From Actinernus sp. WN-2022 (Eukaryota > Cnidaria > Anthozoa > Actiniaria > Actinernidae), in assembly GCA_030867875.1 (NCBI GenBank), contig JAOWCC010000936.1, positions 81,563,032 through 81,627,031 of the forward strand: a DNA stretch of 64,000 nucleotides. Direction: 5' to 3'. The notes beneath the pieces were generated by a model, which was not told the origin of the DNA, made no database searches, and worked only from the letters and a program-made list of their open reading frames with translations. This document shows, one piece after another, positions 34,604 through 45,769 of the stretch (within the stretch, counting starts at the first letter, position 1; each line of letters opens with the position of its first letter). Made by a program: the position numbers and the translations under genes.

Positions 34604-34825
34604 ACCATTTTCCCTAAGTAGAGCTGATACTCCACGTCCTGTCTTTATACTAGTCACACTCAGCTGATGGACACACCATTTTCCCCTAAGTAGGTCTCAT
34701 ACTCCACGTCTTGTCTTTATACTATAGTCACACTCAGCTGATGGACACACCATTTTCCCCTAAGTAGGTCTCATACTCCACGTCTTGTCTTTATACTATA
34801 GTCACACTCAGCTAATGGACTCAGA
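34604..34825. repeat. ~74-bp tandem repeat, three copies
   Basis: CCATTTTCCC(C)TAAGTAG, then CATACTCCACGTC, then CTTTATACTA and GTCACACTCAGCT recur at 34604, 34676 and 34750. The first copy is slightly diverged. It lies about 350 bp beyond the gene B stop and may be in its 3' UTR. Confidence 0.9.
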
Positions 34826-35742
34826 TTATCTGTCTCTGATATAACTGATGGCCATTCACTGCTAAGTGGCGCTCAGTGATAAACGATTCATCTAGTGATT
34901 GACGTATTTAGACATACATGTACAGATACGCCTTTTTGACAAGTTTTGAATGTCAAACAGCTGAGCTGACATCTAATATAATAAACGTATATAATAATAA
35001 CAAAACAATGATAATCTCTTAGGAGGCGTGGATAAGTGCATGTTAACGCGCTGGGCTTGATTACAATTCCTCATGCACTCAACCACACTTTGTAAATAAC
35101 CAACGCTTTATAAATTATCGGCTAATTAACTGGGATGATGCTCTGTTTGGTTTAAACACGGCTACACCAGGTTTTCCTGCAATAGTTGCATTACGCAAGT
35201 ACAAAACGTGCAGGCATTTCATTATGGGGACTAAAAAGTAGGTCACAACGGAAGAATTAACCGTACGCCTCTGCCATTAAAAATTCACTTATTATAACAT
35301 TACAACAAACCAACTCTAATAAACCCTTGTATAACTTTATTTGTAATTAAACCAATCAGATGTACAACTAATTGAACAGCTAAAGTCTCAATATGGTAAC
35401 GTAAAATAATGATATTCTAGATGTTGAAGTAACGCTCTGGCTAAGAAGAATGGCAACAGGGACTGTGTCACGGTGACAAGCCTTCGCAGGCCGTGCCATG
35501 CCAGACACAGGCGATTTTCAAATGAACTGATGAACCTCGTGCACATGTAGGATGGTTACAATCAAACCAAATTTGCGAACTGTGTATAGACATCGTCCTC
35601 ATGGAAAGTATTACATATCATTTCAAACAAGCATTTAGAGAGGAGAATTTAACGGTGTGTAGCCAATTCATCACCAATCGAACATTGACTTCATACATTC
35701 AATTCCATTGCTTGATACGAAATGTACTCATAAATTCAATTC

Positions 35743-35870
35743 TTGGAGATTCAAATGACAAAGCCGTGGCGGCCATATTGGAGGACATAACAAAATATAC
35801 TAACGAGGAAACTTTTGTAAACGTCCTCCAACATGGCGGCGATGACGTCACGCGGTGCAACCCAGCAAAG
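35743..35870. repeat. Dispersed repeat with inverted ATGGCGGC blocks, copy 2
   Basis: GGAGATTCAAATGACAAAGC, GTGGCGGCCATATTGGAGGA and its inverse TCCTCCAACATGGCGGCGAT followed by GACGTCACG occur in the same order as in 15905-16115. The two inverted blocks can form a hairpin. Confidence 0.6.
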
Positions 35871-36282
35871 TAATTAGATAACTTTTGAAGTTTTCATTTA
35901 GTTTTGTTCAAAGTATAACTATGGTTTCATTTCAAAGAAAATCGTATCTGGGGTAAGTTTTAAACTGATATTTTGTCTTCCTTCCCTATTGGCTGGATGG
36001 TATAGTTTGCACACGTCAACAGTATAGAATTGCCTGTATTTTCTGCTTGTAATTTTGAATTTGGACATCAGTCTCATACAGCACTTAGGCACGTCGTGGG
36101 GGTATGCTCACTGCTGAAGCCTGTTGTATTTTGCTATAATCGTTCTTAGGTAAATCATTACTTAAGACGCTTCAGATAAATTATATAAAATTTATTCCAA
36201 TGCCGCATTGTCATGTACATTTGTACCTAGTACTCTAAATTATGTTGAACGTTATCCTTGTAGATTTTGTCTCACTATTAAG

Positions 36283-36475
36283 TGTTATAGTTCACCACAA
36301 AATTGTGGCGCGCGCTCATTGGCTAAGAGCGATCACGTGACGTGATAGTTGTCGTCCGCGGATGCAAACTATCAGGCGTTATAGTTCACCACAAAATTTT
36401 GGCGCGCGCTCATTGGCTAAAAGCGATCACGTGACGTGATAGTTGCCGTCCGCGGATGTAAACTATCAGGTGATA
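36283..36475. repeat. 95-bp tandem duplication with CCAAT- and E-box-like motifs
   Basis: GTTATAGTTCACCACAAAAT starts at 36283 and 36378. Each copy carries GGCGCGCGCTCATTGGCTAA, CACGTGACGTGATAGTTG and GTCCGCGGATG. The copies differ at only a few bases. Confidence 0.9.
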
Positions 36476-36520
36476 GTGCCCGCTGAGCACGAAAGACAAT
36501 TTTGTGTTGAACAATAACGA

Positions 36521-36969
36521 CAAATAGACTGTGTTTGTCTCGGAACTATCGGCTGATAATTTCCCTTGCAAATTTGATGTTCTTAAAACTAGCATATAAG
36601 CCCTCGAACTTCGTTCTCGGGCTTATATTTGTTTTAAGAACATCAAATTTCCGCGGGCAACTATCAGCCGATAGTTCCTCGACGGACACAGTCTATTTGT
36701 ATAATAGTGCCCGCTGAAAGCGGAAGACAATTTTGTGTTGAACAATAACGACAAATAGACTGTGTTTGTCTCGGAACTATTATACAAATAGACTGTGTTT
36801 GTCTCGGAACTATCGGCTGATAGTTGCCCTTGGAAATTTGATGTTCTTAAAACTAGCATATAAGCCCTCGAACTGCGTTCTCGGGCTTATATTTGTTTTA
36901 AGAACATCAAATTTCCGTGGGCAACTATCAGCCGATAGTTCCTCGACGGACACAGTCTATTTGTATATT
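36521..36969. repeat. Two tandem foldback hairpins
   Basis: Hairpin 1 (36521-36700) and hairpin 2 (36784-36966) each pair CAAATAGACTGTGTTTGTC with its inverse. Each has the inner stem GAACTATCGGCTGAT...AAATTTGATGTTCTTAAAAC and a centre AAGCCCTCGAAC. The unit containing GTGCCCGCTGA and AACAATAACGACAAATAGAC is duplicated at about 236-bp spacing. All open frames here are mirror images of one another. Confidence 0.8.
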
Positions 36970-37987
36970 AGTAGAAACCAACTAGTGTTCTATCACGAAT
37001 CCTGCAATCTGATTGACTAAGATACTGTGATGGACAGTTCAGTAGCGAAAAAGCTGGTTTTCAAAAGCAAAACAATGGCTGCCAAGTCGTCAAACTGTCA
37101 AAAAATCTTGTTTCAGTTTAAGATTGAACTACTAGTTGGTTTCTACTAAAACAATTAGACTACTCGCTCTCAGTTTCTATGGCTGGTAGTTGACTCGGAG
37201 CTACGCTCCTAATTGTCAATTATCAGCCGATAGAAACTTCGAACTCGATCATAGTATAATTGTTAATTATAAACATACAATAATAGCTTCATTTTTTATT
37301 TAGATTATACCATGTTTGAATTAGACATTTTGTACTGTGGTATTTTCAATAAAATACACTATAACTTACCCATATTGTTGAATTTAATGAGTACTGGTTA
37401 CATTATGTAGTTAAAACAGTCACTAAACATTAATGAATTCTTAAAATTTGAAGGAGAAACACTTATCCATCATTAAATCTAGGAATATCAGGCTTTTCTA
37501 ATATACATGTAACACAAAAGTTCATTTAAAACAAAAAAATCATATTGTTAGACTGTGTGTATACTGATGTGAGCTCAAAAGTATCCCAAAGCAACATATG
37601 ATTCATGTGATTAATCAAATATAATGCTAGAAGTAATTCATATGTCATCTGACCTTTATATGCAATGCAAAGGACATTCTAAGTTTAGTAACTGTAACTA
37701 CCTCTAATGATGTACAGTATGTCCCATTCTCTCCAATACATTCTTCTACAGATGCACACTCACAGAACTATTACATATTCTAGCTTTATTTTATATGTGT
37801 ACATGTATAATTTTCCCAACCCCAAATTGTTCACACCAGTCACTGTTTCTGGAGAACTTGTGTGCTGTATTAGAATGGCTAAGCTACATGACTTTGTAAG
37901 GTTAGCATGCTAGCTTGCATGTACATGCAGATGATGTACTTAACATGCATAATTTGCATGTGCAGCTTTCTGTTGAATTCTAGAAAT

Positions 37988-38232
37988 TCAGAATTCAATA
38001 GTTGTAGAATCTTGCTCACCCTGATTGCGCCAAGACTGTGCAGCCTTCCTTCTTGATTTCCACACCCGTAATGTGTGGTCGTCACTGGCACTGATGAGCA
38101 TCTCTGATGAGCATCTCTGGGTCTTTGGGATTGAATGATACACAGTTTACAACACTTTGATGGCCTTCAAGAGTTGCAAGTTTCATTCCAAAATGACGAT
38201 CCCAAACATGTGCATAGGAATCTTCTGCACCA
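37988..38232 (-). other. FBXW5: FBXW5 exon 3 with 13-bp tandem duplication
   Basis: The exon opens by completing the Ser codon of SGAED and reads YAHVWDRHFGMKLATLEGHQ through FNPKDPEMLI. There TGATGAGCATCTC (plus strand) is present twice, at 38092-38104 and 38105-38117. After the second copy the frame reads a few residues to TGA. The original frame, closing the final WD blade with ASDDHTLRVWKSRR, resumes if one copy is ignored and ends at 37990-37988. Confidence 0.85.
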
Positions 38233-41200
38233 CTAGAGGAAACAAATGTAATTAATATTAACTACCAATGAGAGAACAAAGTGGTTAAAAGGAAACTGAA
38301 TCCTAAAATCAACCGAACGTCTATATGAAGATGTATTTGAAATAAATAAGTTCTGCCATTTTATAAATATCTGAAAACGTTCCTAAAGACCTGTTATGCA
38401 CAGACAGCTCAAGTGACATCAGGTGCAGGAAATAAATTAATTTTGCCATGCTGTCCCAGGATTGAAAAGCTGAACTTAATAAACAACCTCTACTTGCAGA
38501 CTAGCTATGTAGTGTTTTTCTTTTTACTGGAGCTGTAATTGCTTTTGTTTGGTATGTGTGATGTACATTTGTACGATATGGGGAAATTTGCACTAAATTG
38601 AGCCATCTCACATTAAGCTTAAATATTTATCAACAGAGAATTGGTTATTTTTCGAATTTTCTCTTCATAGACACAGAAATAAAATAGCAGAACTTATTTA
38701 TTTTGAATACATCTTTGTTTTGTAATTGGGTTGATGTTAGGGTTCAATTCCCTTTTAATGAACTGTAATGCAGATGTAATGTTTGGAATGAGTTTGTGCT
38801 TTTCATGCAGTCATATAAAAACCATGAAACTTCTTTAACTGGTAATGATGATGTTATGATTATGATGGATTTTAATTCAGATCTGAGACACAATGATGAA
38901 TTATTGACCAAGTTCTGATTCATGAGTGACACTGGATAAGATATACATGACATCATTTACAAATCAATTAAAAGTTACAGTGTCACTAATGTACCTTGCC
39001 ACCAGTTTGTCAGCCACATTCAAGAAGATAAAGAAGCACTTGTCATTGGGTGTGAAGGCTTGGTGCCCAGTGTGCTCTTTGATTAGTTCAAAGTTTAACA
39101 AACTGTAAACCCTCAGGTGAATACTGTTAGAAATCTCTGGTGGTATGTCCTGATTAATGCCTATCTTACATTTATCTGCATTGGTCCATGGACGGCAATT
39201 AACATACAAGAAGTCTTGCTTTGGGGACAGGCTCATGCCAATGATGTGCGAGTCTGTTTCTATCACATGATCAGGCTTGGTGTAATTCAAGGCTTCTTCA
39301 TACTCTCCCTCAGAATCCGAGCTGCTGCCTGACTCACTACTCTTGGCAGAATACTCCCCACATACCCACGATCTTCTATCTGCCTCGATGCCTGGTTTGC
39401 TCTCAGAGATAACCTCTATTTCTCCAGGCTTTGGACATTTTAATTTTAGCTTTTTGAACACAACCTGGTGAGGAGTATAGGTGACAATGCCATGGGTAAA
39501 AATTATAAACACTTCATTTTCTGATAAAAAGTTTGGTTTGGCAACTAGCACTGTCCTGACAGAGCTCCCACTCTCATTTACAACTCGACACAAGTTTACT
39601 GGGTCGCATCCAGTTCCACAAATGGAATTTGCCCACAGCTCTGAAACAGACGAGTCATAGGATGGTACCATGAATTCAAATGAGCCACAAATAAAATGTT
39701 TGTCAGTAAGCCATGTACCAAATACATCATATGGCTCACTAATAACAGCATGTACAATGTTTCCTAGAGCAATCCCCTCTAAATCACAGATGATTATTTC
39801 TCCTGTGCATGAAGAAAAAAGTAATTGTTAATATTCTACCAAATGTAACAATTTCACTTTGGTGTAACACGTTTTTTGCAACATTCATGCAATGAAAAAT
39901 GTCAAAAAGTATGTGCACAATACATACATGTCAGGCCAGTAGCCAGACCAAATTATTTACAGAGGCACTATTAATTAAAATGTCAAGAAATAATTGCTCA
40001 ATAAAAAGTTAAAATTTAATAACATACCTTTATCTATGGAAAAAAAAAACTTTTTTTTACCAAGGCAACTGCCTCGGTTGCCTCTGTACTAGCTATGGGC
40101 CTGCATGTGCACTGCTTAAAAATAAATAGATGTACTTTTGCTGTACATCTATCCTCTTATAGATGGACATAGGATGTCACAACAACATGAGAAAAAATAA
40201 TTATGCCATGTGACGCAGTCGTGTGATGTGACTGTTGTTCTTGTCACATTTCAAAGTCATCTGTGTATCTTAATCAGGGCTGTCATTAGAAGCCAGCTAC
40301 TGATGATTATCACCAGCAACTACGATGATGATCACTGGCTACTTAATGTAAAACTTAAAACCAGAGTTGAAGCTTATGGCACAAAAAGAACCAGCTATTT
40401 ACAGTACTAGGCACAGGGTTGTCATTAGAAGCCATCTACCAGTAATTATCACCAGCAACTACGATGACGATCACTGGCTACTTAATGTAAAACTTAAAAC
40501 CAGAGCTGAAGCTTATGGCACAAAAAGAACTTGAAAACTTAATGCCAGCCGTGCATAATAAAACAGGCCAGACTCAAAATGACATCTATCTGAGCATAAG
40601 TAAGAGAATCTTGTAGCATGTGGTGTACTGCAATGATAATGTCTAATAAAACAGGCCAGACTCAAAATGACATCTATCTGAGCATAAGTAAGAGAATCTT
40701 GTAGCATGTGGTGTACTGCAATGATAATGTCTAATAAAACAGGCCAGACTCAAAATGACATCTATCTGAGCATAAGTAAGAGAATCTTGTAGCATGTGGT
40801 GTACTGCAATGATAATGTCTAATAAAACAGGCCAGACTCAAAATGACATCTATCTGAGCATAAGTAAGAGAATCTTGTAGCATGTGGTGTACTGCAATGA
40901 TAATGTCTAATAAAACAGGCCAGACTCAAAATGACATCTATCTGAGCATAAGTAAGAGAATCTTGTAGCATGTGGTGTACTGCAATGATAATGTCTAATA
41001 AAACAGGCCAGACTCAAAATGACATCTATCTGAGCATAAGTAAGAGAATCTTGTAGCATGTGGTGTACTGCAATGATAATGTCTAATAAAACAGGCCAGA
41101 CTCAAAATGACATCTATCTGAGCATAAGTAAGAGAATCTTGTAGCATGTGGTGTACTGCAATGATAATGTCTAATAAAACAGGCCAGACTCAAAATGACA

Positions 41201-43657
41201 TCTATCTGAGCATAAGTAAGAGAATCTTGTAGCATGTGGTGTACTGCAATGATAATGTCTAATAAAATATATTTTTAGTAACCAGAAGCAGCTGAAGCAA
41301 AGTGTCTGAGTGCACGACAACAATCTCATGGTGCGAAAATATTTAACTTGCTGCCATGAAATTGTTGTTGCATGCTCGTGCACTTGCTTCAGCTTAATTG
41401 CTTCCTGTTACTAAAAATAGATTTTATTCAACATTATCATCACACATGTACACGTATTGGAGATTCCCTCTCTTACTTTATATGCTCTCTTGATTCCATA
41501 CAATAATTTGAGAGCAAAAGGATACAAAATGATTAGAACATCATCTTGTGTATCTGTACTCTAATAACACATGGCTATTGACCAGTCAGAGCACATGTAT
41601 CATACTGTTTATTATATAAACATGACATCTGTGTATCTGTACTCTAATAACACATGGCTATTGACCAATCAGTGCACATGTATCATACTGTTTATTATAT
41701 AAACATGACATCTGTGTATCTGTACTCTAATAACACATGGCTATTGACCAATCAGTGCACATGTATCATACTGTTTATTATATAAACATGACATCTTGTG
41801 TATCTGTACTCTAATAACACATGGCTATTGACCAATCAGTGCATGCGCATCACACTGTTTATTGTATAATTAAGACAGTGTTCTTCATGTACAAATGTAG
41901 CTAGTCCTAAACAAAAGGTGCCTTGCCAAATATACAGCATCTGGAGAAGTTGAATGAAGTCTCAATGTTTACGATTATCACTTTGTCTTTTCTTGCATGT
42001 AGATTGTACAAACTTTCATTTACCCACAATGCAATCCTCCCTTAACTTGAGCCCCTCCCCTTAGTCTTTTAATTAAGTGCTCATAAATTAAACTAATTTC
42101 ATGCTGTCTCATTACTACTTAACATACAGTAAGTCTTAATTCACCAGGGCCAGGTTGTTTGAAGCAACTGGGTAACTTTATCCCTAGAATACTGCTAAAT
42201 TTGTAATTGCAATCTCTACAGTTTAGCGATTTAACCCTGGGGTAGCATTTATGCAACAATCAATGTTTAATCCCCAATGGGGAGGGGGGAAAGGGGCGGG
42301 GACTTGACTGACTTGGTTATCCTAAGGGAGAGGACTTGGAAATAGTATGCTTGCCCCAGGGTGAGGCTGTTTATAGATATTATGCGGGTATCAGCGGCCA
42401 TCCCGAGGGGGCGGCCCCCGGGCAACCCACAGGCAACCCAGGGGCTTAGCAGGGGATTTGTAGCAAAAACATGCCCCACACGCGGGGCATTAGAACACTT
42501 TTGCATTTTCGTCAAAATACCCCGGGAACATACCCATGGGGTTTGCACGTAATCTTCTGTCTCAACGTTCAGCGGTTTTCGCCACAGGACTCGCTCGATC
42601 GATCGACGTTCTTCAATTTCTTTGTCCATCATTATCATTCAAATTAAGAGATTAAATTAAGCCATCCACTCTCGGAAGAAAGAACAAAGAAATAAAGGAT
42701 AATATTTGTATAAAATTATTAAGATTGTTGACACTTCTAAAACGTTTAGCTTCTAATAGTAACTTATAATATGTTGCCCAGGTTGCCCCAGGGGTGGGGG
42801 TTTTTGTCACAATTTTCTGCCCCACCCGAGGGGTTTTAGCATGTATTTGTCATGGCTGCTGTGACAAATGCCCCTGGCTGCCCGGGGGACGCCCCCTCAG
42901 GATGGCCGCTGATACCCGCATTAGATACAATGTAAATTCGAGTAAGGAAGATACTCTATAGTGATCGAGGTGGGGGATTTGGATCAAAGGTGTTGTCCCA
43001 AGAGTGTGGATTTTGACATTTTTAATCCCCAACCCTTGTCCACTGCCCCACCCCCTTGGGATTAACATTGATAGACCAGCACCTACCCATAAAGTTGAGT
43101 CTCCTCATCTCATTGACGCCAGATACGAGAAGCATTGTATCATCGCTGTTGAACTCACAGAATTGTACATACTCCCAGCCATACTGTTTAAATATCAACT
43201 TTTCTTTACGCTTAGCCTTCCCGCTTGTGATATCCCATAATATAGCGTGACAATCTTTAGAGCTGGATACAAACATTTCACCATCATGAGAAAAGGTAAC
43301 ATGGAGGACCTCATCAGAATGGTCCTCTAAAACCTGAGATTCTATTAGTGGCGTCTCACTGTAAAGCCTCTGGAACTCTTTCATCCATAGACTAGAAGAT
43401 GAAGGAAGCTGGAGCGACTGCCGTGTAGCACCAGCCATTCCATATGATCTAGCAAAAAGTGTTTTCCACAACAGCTCGTCGGTAGCAGTTCTGTTCCACT
43501 TTCGACAAACCCCGCTCGCTGTTAACACTTCTTTGGGAGAAAGAAACGAAAACACGAACAGAAGTAGGCTATCCGGTAGATCTTGCCACCAGCCATGGTG
43601 CAGCTCAGCGATGGAGTGACGAGGAAGAATTTCAGATTCTGTCTCGTTTTGCTTCAT
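37988..43657 (-). CDS. FBXW5: F-box/WD repeat-containing protein 5 (last exon frameshifted)
   Basis: Exons on the minus strand are 43657-43087, 39802-38995 and 38232-37988; donors are GTAGGT and GTACAT, acceptors TGCACAG and CCTCTAG. FBXW5 is a substrate adaptor of SCF and CUL4-DDB1 ubiquitin ligases. Visible features are an F-box at about residues 20-70 (WWQDLPDSLLLFVFSFLSPK), EEFQRLY-like KEFQRLYSETP, and WD repeats (VLHVTFSHDGEMFVSSSKD). The family-specific stretches PYDVFGTWLTD, IFTHGIVTYTPHQ, HIIGMSLSP and FTPNDKCFFIFL are also present. The ATG at 43657 was chosen; an upstream in-frame TTG is not a start. In the last exon a 13-bp tandem duplication (38092-38117) shifts the frame to a stop at 38084-38082. 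Without it the frame would be 536 codons, close to the vertebrate length. Confidence 0.88.
40277..40531. repeat. 139-bp-spaced direct duplication in FBXW5 intron 1
   Basis: TGTCATTAGAAGCCA and the following CACCAGCAACTACGATGA, CACTGGCTACTTAATGTAAA and GCTTATGGCACAAAAAGAAC occur at 40277-40391 and again at 40416-40531. It is noncoding and directly precedes the 88-bp array. Confidence 0.9.
40558..41267. repeat. 88-bp minisatellite, eight copies
   Basis: GGCCAGACTC starts at 40566, 40654, 40742, 40830, 40918, 41006, 41094 and 41182, exactly 88 bp apart. The copies look identical. The array lies in intron 1 of FBXW5. Near-zero divergence implies recent expansion. Confidence 0.95.
41262..41430. 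mobile_element. Foldback element next to the 88-bp array
   Basis: The left arm (TCTAATAAAATATATTTTTA, GTAACCAGAAGCAGCTGAAG) pairs with the right arm (CTTCAGCTTAATTGCTTCC, TAAAAATAGATTTTATT). The left arm overlaps the end of the last 88-bp unit, so the element and the array share sequence. Confidence 0.7.
41544..41875. repeat. 83/84-bp tandem repeat, four copies
   Basis: TATCTGTACTCTAATAACAC starts at 41551, 41634, 41717 and 41801. Each unit contains ACATGGCTATTGACCARTCA and CATACTGTTTATTATATAAA. The last copy is the most diverged. It lies in FBXW5 intron 1. Confidence 0.92.
42382..42921. mobile_element. TIR element with ATGCGGGTATCAGCGG ends
   Basis: The left end, ATGCGGGTATCAGCGGCCAT followed by GAGGGGGCG, is inverted at the right (CGCCCCCTC, then ATGGCCGCTGATACCCGCAT). 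G/C-rich subterminal blocks with CAGGGGATTTGT and CATGTATTTGTCA-like motifs face each other. A short minus-strand frame (TPWVCSRGILTK) has no known domain. The element lies in FBXW5 intron 1. Confidence 0.75.
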
Positions 43658-44123
43658 CTTCACGTTCAAGACTGATTCCTAATCGCCAGTTGTTATAAGA
43701 AAAAGAACATACGAACATACGAACATACGAGCCGTTTTGAAGAATAGTGTTCCTCCTTTCTACAAAAGAAACTAATGCACAGTGTTGATCAAACCTCAAA
43801 ATAAAAACCAGAAATTATTCTACGTATTCGTGTCCGCCATGTTTATTGTCGTATCCAGTCTCTTCTCCCAAAATAGTATTGTGCCAGTCCCTCGCATCCG
43901 CAGAATCCCAGGAAGCCCAAGTCGTCGTCTGCGGACCGCTTTTATTTATATACGTTGTTCGATCAGCTTTTCTGTAGTCCTTGGACTTGTTTACTTATTA
44001 GTATTTTTGGCTGATCAGATCTCTCCGCAAGATCCAACGTACCACCGACAGAATTGTCGTATACGGTTTTTGCTATATTTTATTATTCGTTACGCTTTTA
44101 TTTGCACGTAACATTTTTACTTA

Positions 44124-44880
44124 GTAGGGGTTGCAAACATGGCGCCGAATACAGTGCCGATGCCAAATAATTTCCGTAAAATCGAATTTCTGAAATATCA
44201 GGAGCCCATAACTAGGAGCGCCATCCCACATACTAGGCCAATGTCACAGCGTTTTTACAAGTTAGGTTATTTTTAGAATGGTTTCCCACTATTATTGTTG
44301 AATTGCAATTATTCCTAAGGGAATCAAATCACAAAAACATAACATCCATGTTGTTTAGCTAATGAGGCATCTTTTGTTCCGCCACGGTGCAATCTACCAA
44401 TTGGCGGGGGAAATAATCTAAAAATAGCCCAACTTGTTAAAACGCTGTGACAACTATATAGGAGATATGGACGCTCCTTATATGGGCTCCTGGAAATATT
44501 CACTGTCTGCAAACTTAAAAAAAGATTAACTGATCAAAATTGTGCTGGGAAGCGTGCATATCGTGTTTTCAGTTTCCCATACATTTGTCTGTAACAACGC
44601 GGGAAAATTTACAGACAAATGTATGGAAAGTGAAAACACGATTGCACGCTAGCATAGCTACATCCTTCAAATTTTGATCAGTTAATCTGAATTTCTAACG
44701 AGACCTGAAACAACCATAGAGGCTCATCAAAGCCAGGACCGTACCCGGCTAAATCACAGATCGAATTGGAATTTAGCGTGTTGGTTAATCTTTTACCTGA
44801 GTGAATATTTCAGAAATTCGATTTTACGGAAATTATTTGAAATTATTTACTGTATTTCGCGCCATGTTTGCACCCCCTAC
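44124..44880. mobile_element. TIR element containing two further hairpins
   Basis: The outer arms are 44124-44198 (GTAGGGGTTGCAAACATGG start) and 44803-44880, with the inverse sequence. Inside lie a second inverted pair (44200-44491, AGGAGCCCATA...GGGCTCCT) and a third (44525-44686, ATTAACTGATCAAAAT and inverse). All three are noncoding. The order outer, hairpin, hairpin, outer suggests successive insertions. Confidence 0.75.
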
Positions 44881-45367
44881 AAGATGGTGGAAATTACATT
44901 GGATTGATCTGATTGTACTGTTATTTTTGTTTCTGTCCCGTATTTCTTTTGTCACGGCTTTTTTGCCGGGTTTTAAACACTACGACGAACGTAGATAGCG
45001 TCTAATGATCACGTGCTCGCATGCTCACATCCTACTAGCCGACGAAACACCACGAAACAGGCGTGGATCCAGATAGGTTGAAAACGGTCAGACTTTTTGT
45101 AATTGTAGTCTCCGCGGACGTGAGGTATACTATTTTTTTAGAATTAGGGTAAACTCCCCATTGAATTCGCAACAGAACTTATTGACTGTCGCATTGCCGA
45201 GCGTTATCAATCGAACATTCTTGTAAATAATGTCACAAATTAACTCGACTAACGTCACACGCCTTGCTCCGTATTAGCCTTAAAGGCCTTCCCAATAAAA
45301 TGCTGGCGTTTACCATCAGCCCCACCGACTTAATTTTTTTAGAAAATAAGATTGATGAATAATTCAG

Positions 45368-45710
45368 TGCCGCTGGTGGGGTGGGGTCGGGATTTTAGCC
45401 TTCTGTGTCTGAGATGGGGTTCCATTTTTGCTCTTTTTGGTACTGAGATGGGGTATACTTTTTTGTTACTTTTACCAGGTTTTCAACCTTTGATGCAGCG
45501 CGCTTATAATATCGATCACGCGATGCTGATCGGTAATTGGTTTACGACCTATTATTCCATTGTTCCCGGCCTTATTTATCGCCACATGATATTTAAGCAT
45601 CGCTTTTACAATTTTTAACATTTGGTCTGAGATGGGGTAGGGAAAATGCCGTTTTTGGTCTGAAACGGGGGTAGGGGTTTTGAGCTACCAGCGGACCACC
45701 CCACCTAAAA
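45368..45710. repeat. Repeat with GAGATGGGGT subunits
   Basis: CTGAGATGGGGT occurs at about 45409, 45442 and 45624, with a related CTGAAACGGGGGTAGGGGTT near 45660. The ends carry CGCTGGTGGGGTGGGG and, inverted, CCAGCGGACCACCCCACC. The layout recalls the 6374/9377 family (short G-rich subunits between inverted ends) but the sequence differs. Confidence 0.5.
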
Positions 45711-45769
45711 TATATTGAAATACCTATTACCCCGTCACGCTGGAATTAAGTTATGGGAGGATACCGCTC

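Larger units (their letters stand above)
34255..37980. other. Spacer between gene B and FBXW5
   Basis: No coding exon was recognised. The region holds three ~74-bp tandem units just after gene B, a copy of the ATGGCGGC repeat, a 95-bp duplication and a duplicated hairpin (listed separately). FBXW5 and gene B converge here, so their 3' ends lie in this spacer. Confidence 0.5.

Noticed and set aside
36410..37020. Short frames with repeated MLVLRTSN and SRNYRL peptides
   Set aside because: They come from duplicated hairpins; the peptides reappear on both strands only because of the inverted repeats.
40558..41267. CRISPR-like array
   Set aside because: The 88-bp units are identical head-to-tail copies with no spacer sequence, and the genome is eukaryotic. 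It is a minisatellite.
43782..44111. 109-residue frame with hydrophobic stretches upstream of FBXW5
   Set aside because: The hydrophobicity follows T-rich DNA. Part of it (around 44030) matches a dispersed repeat near 63300, so a gene is unlikely.
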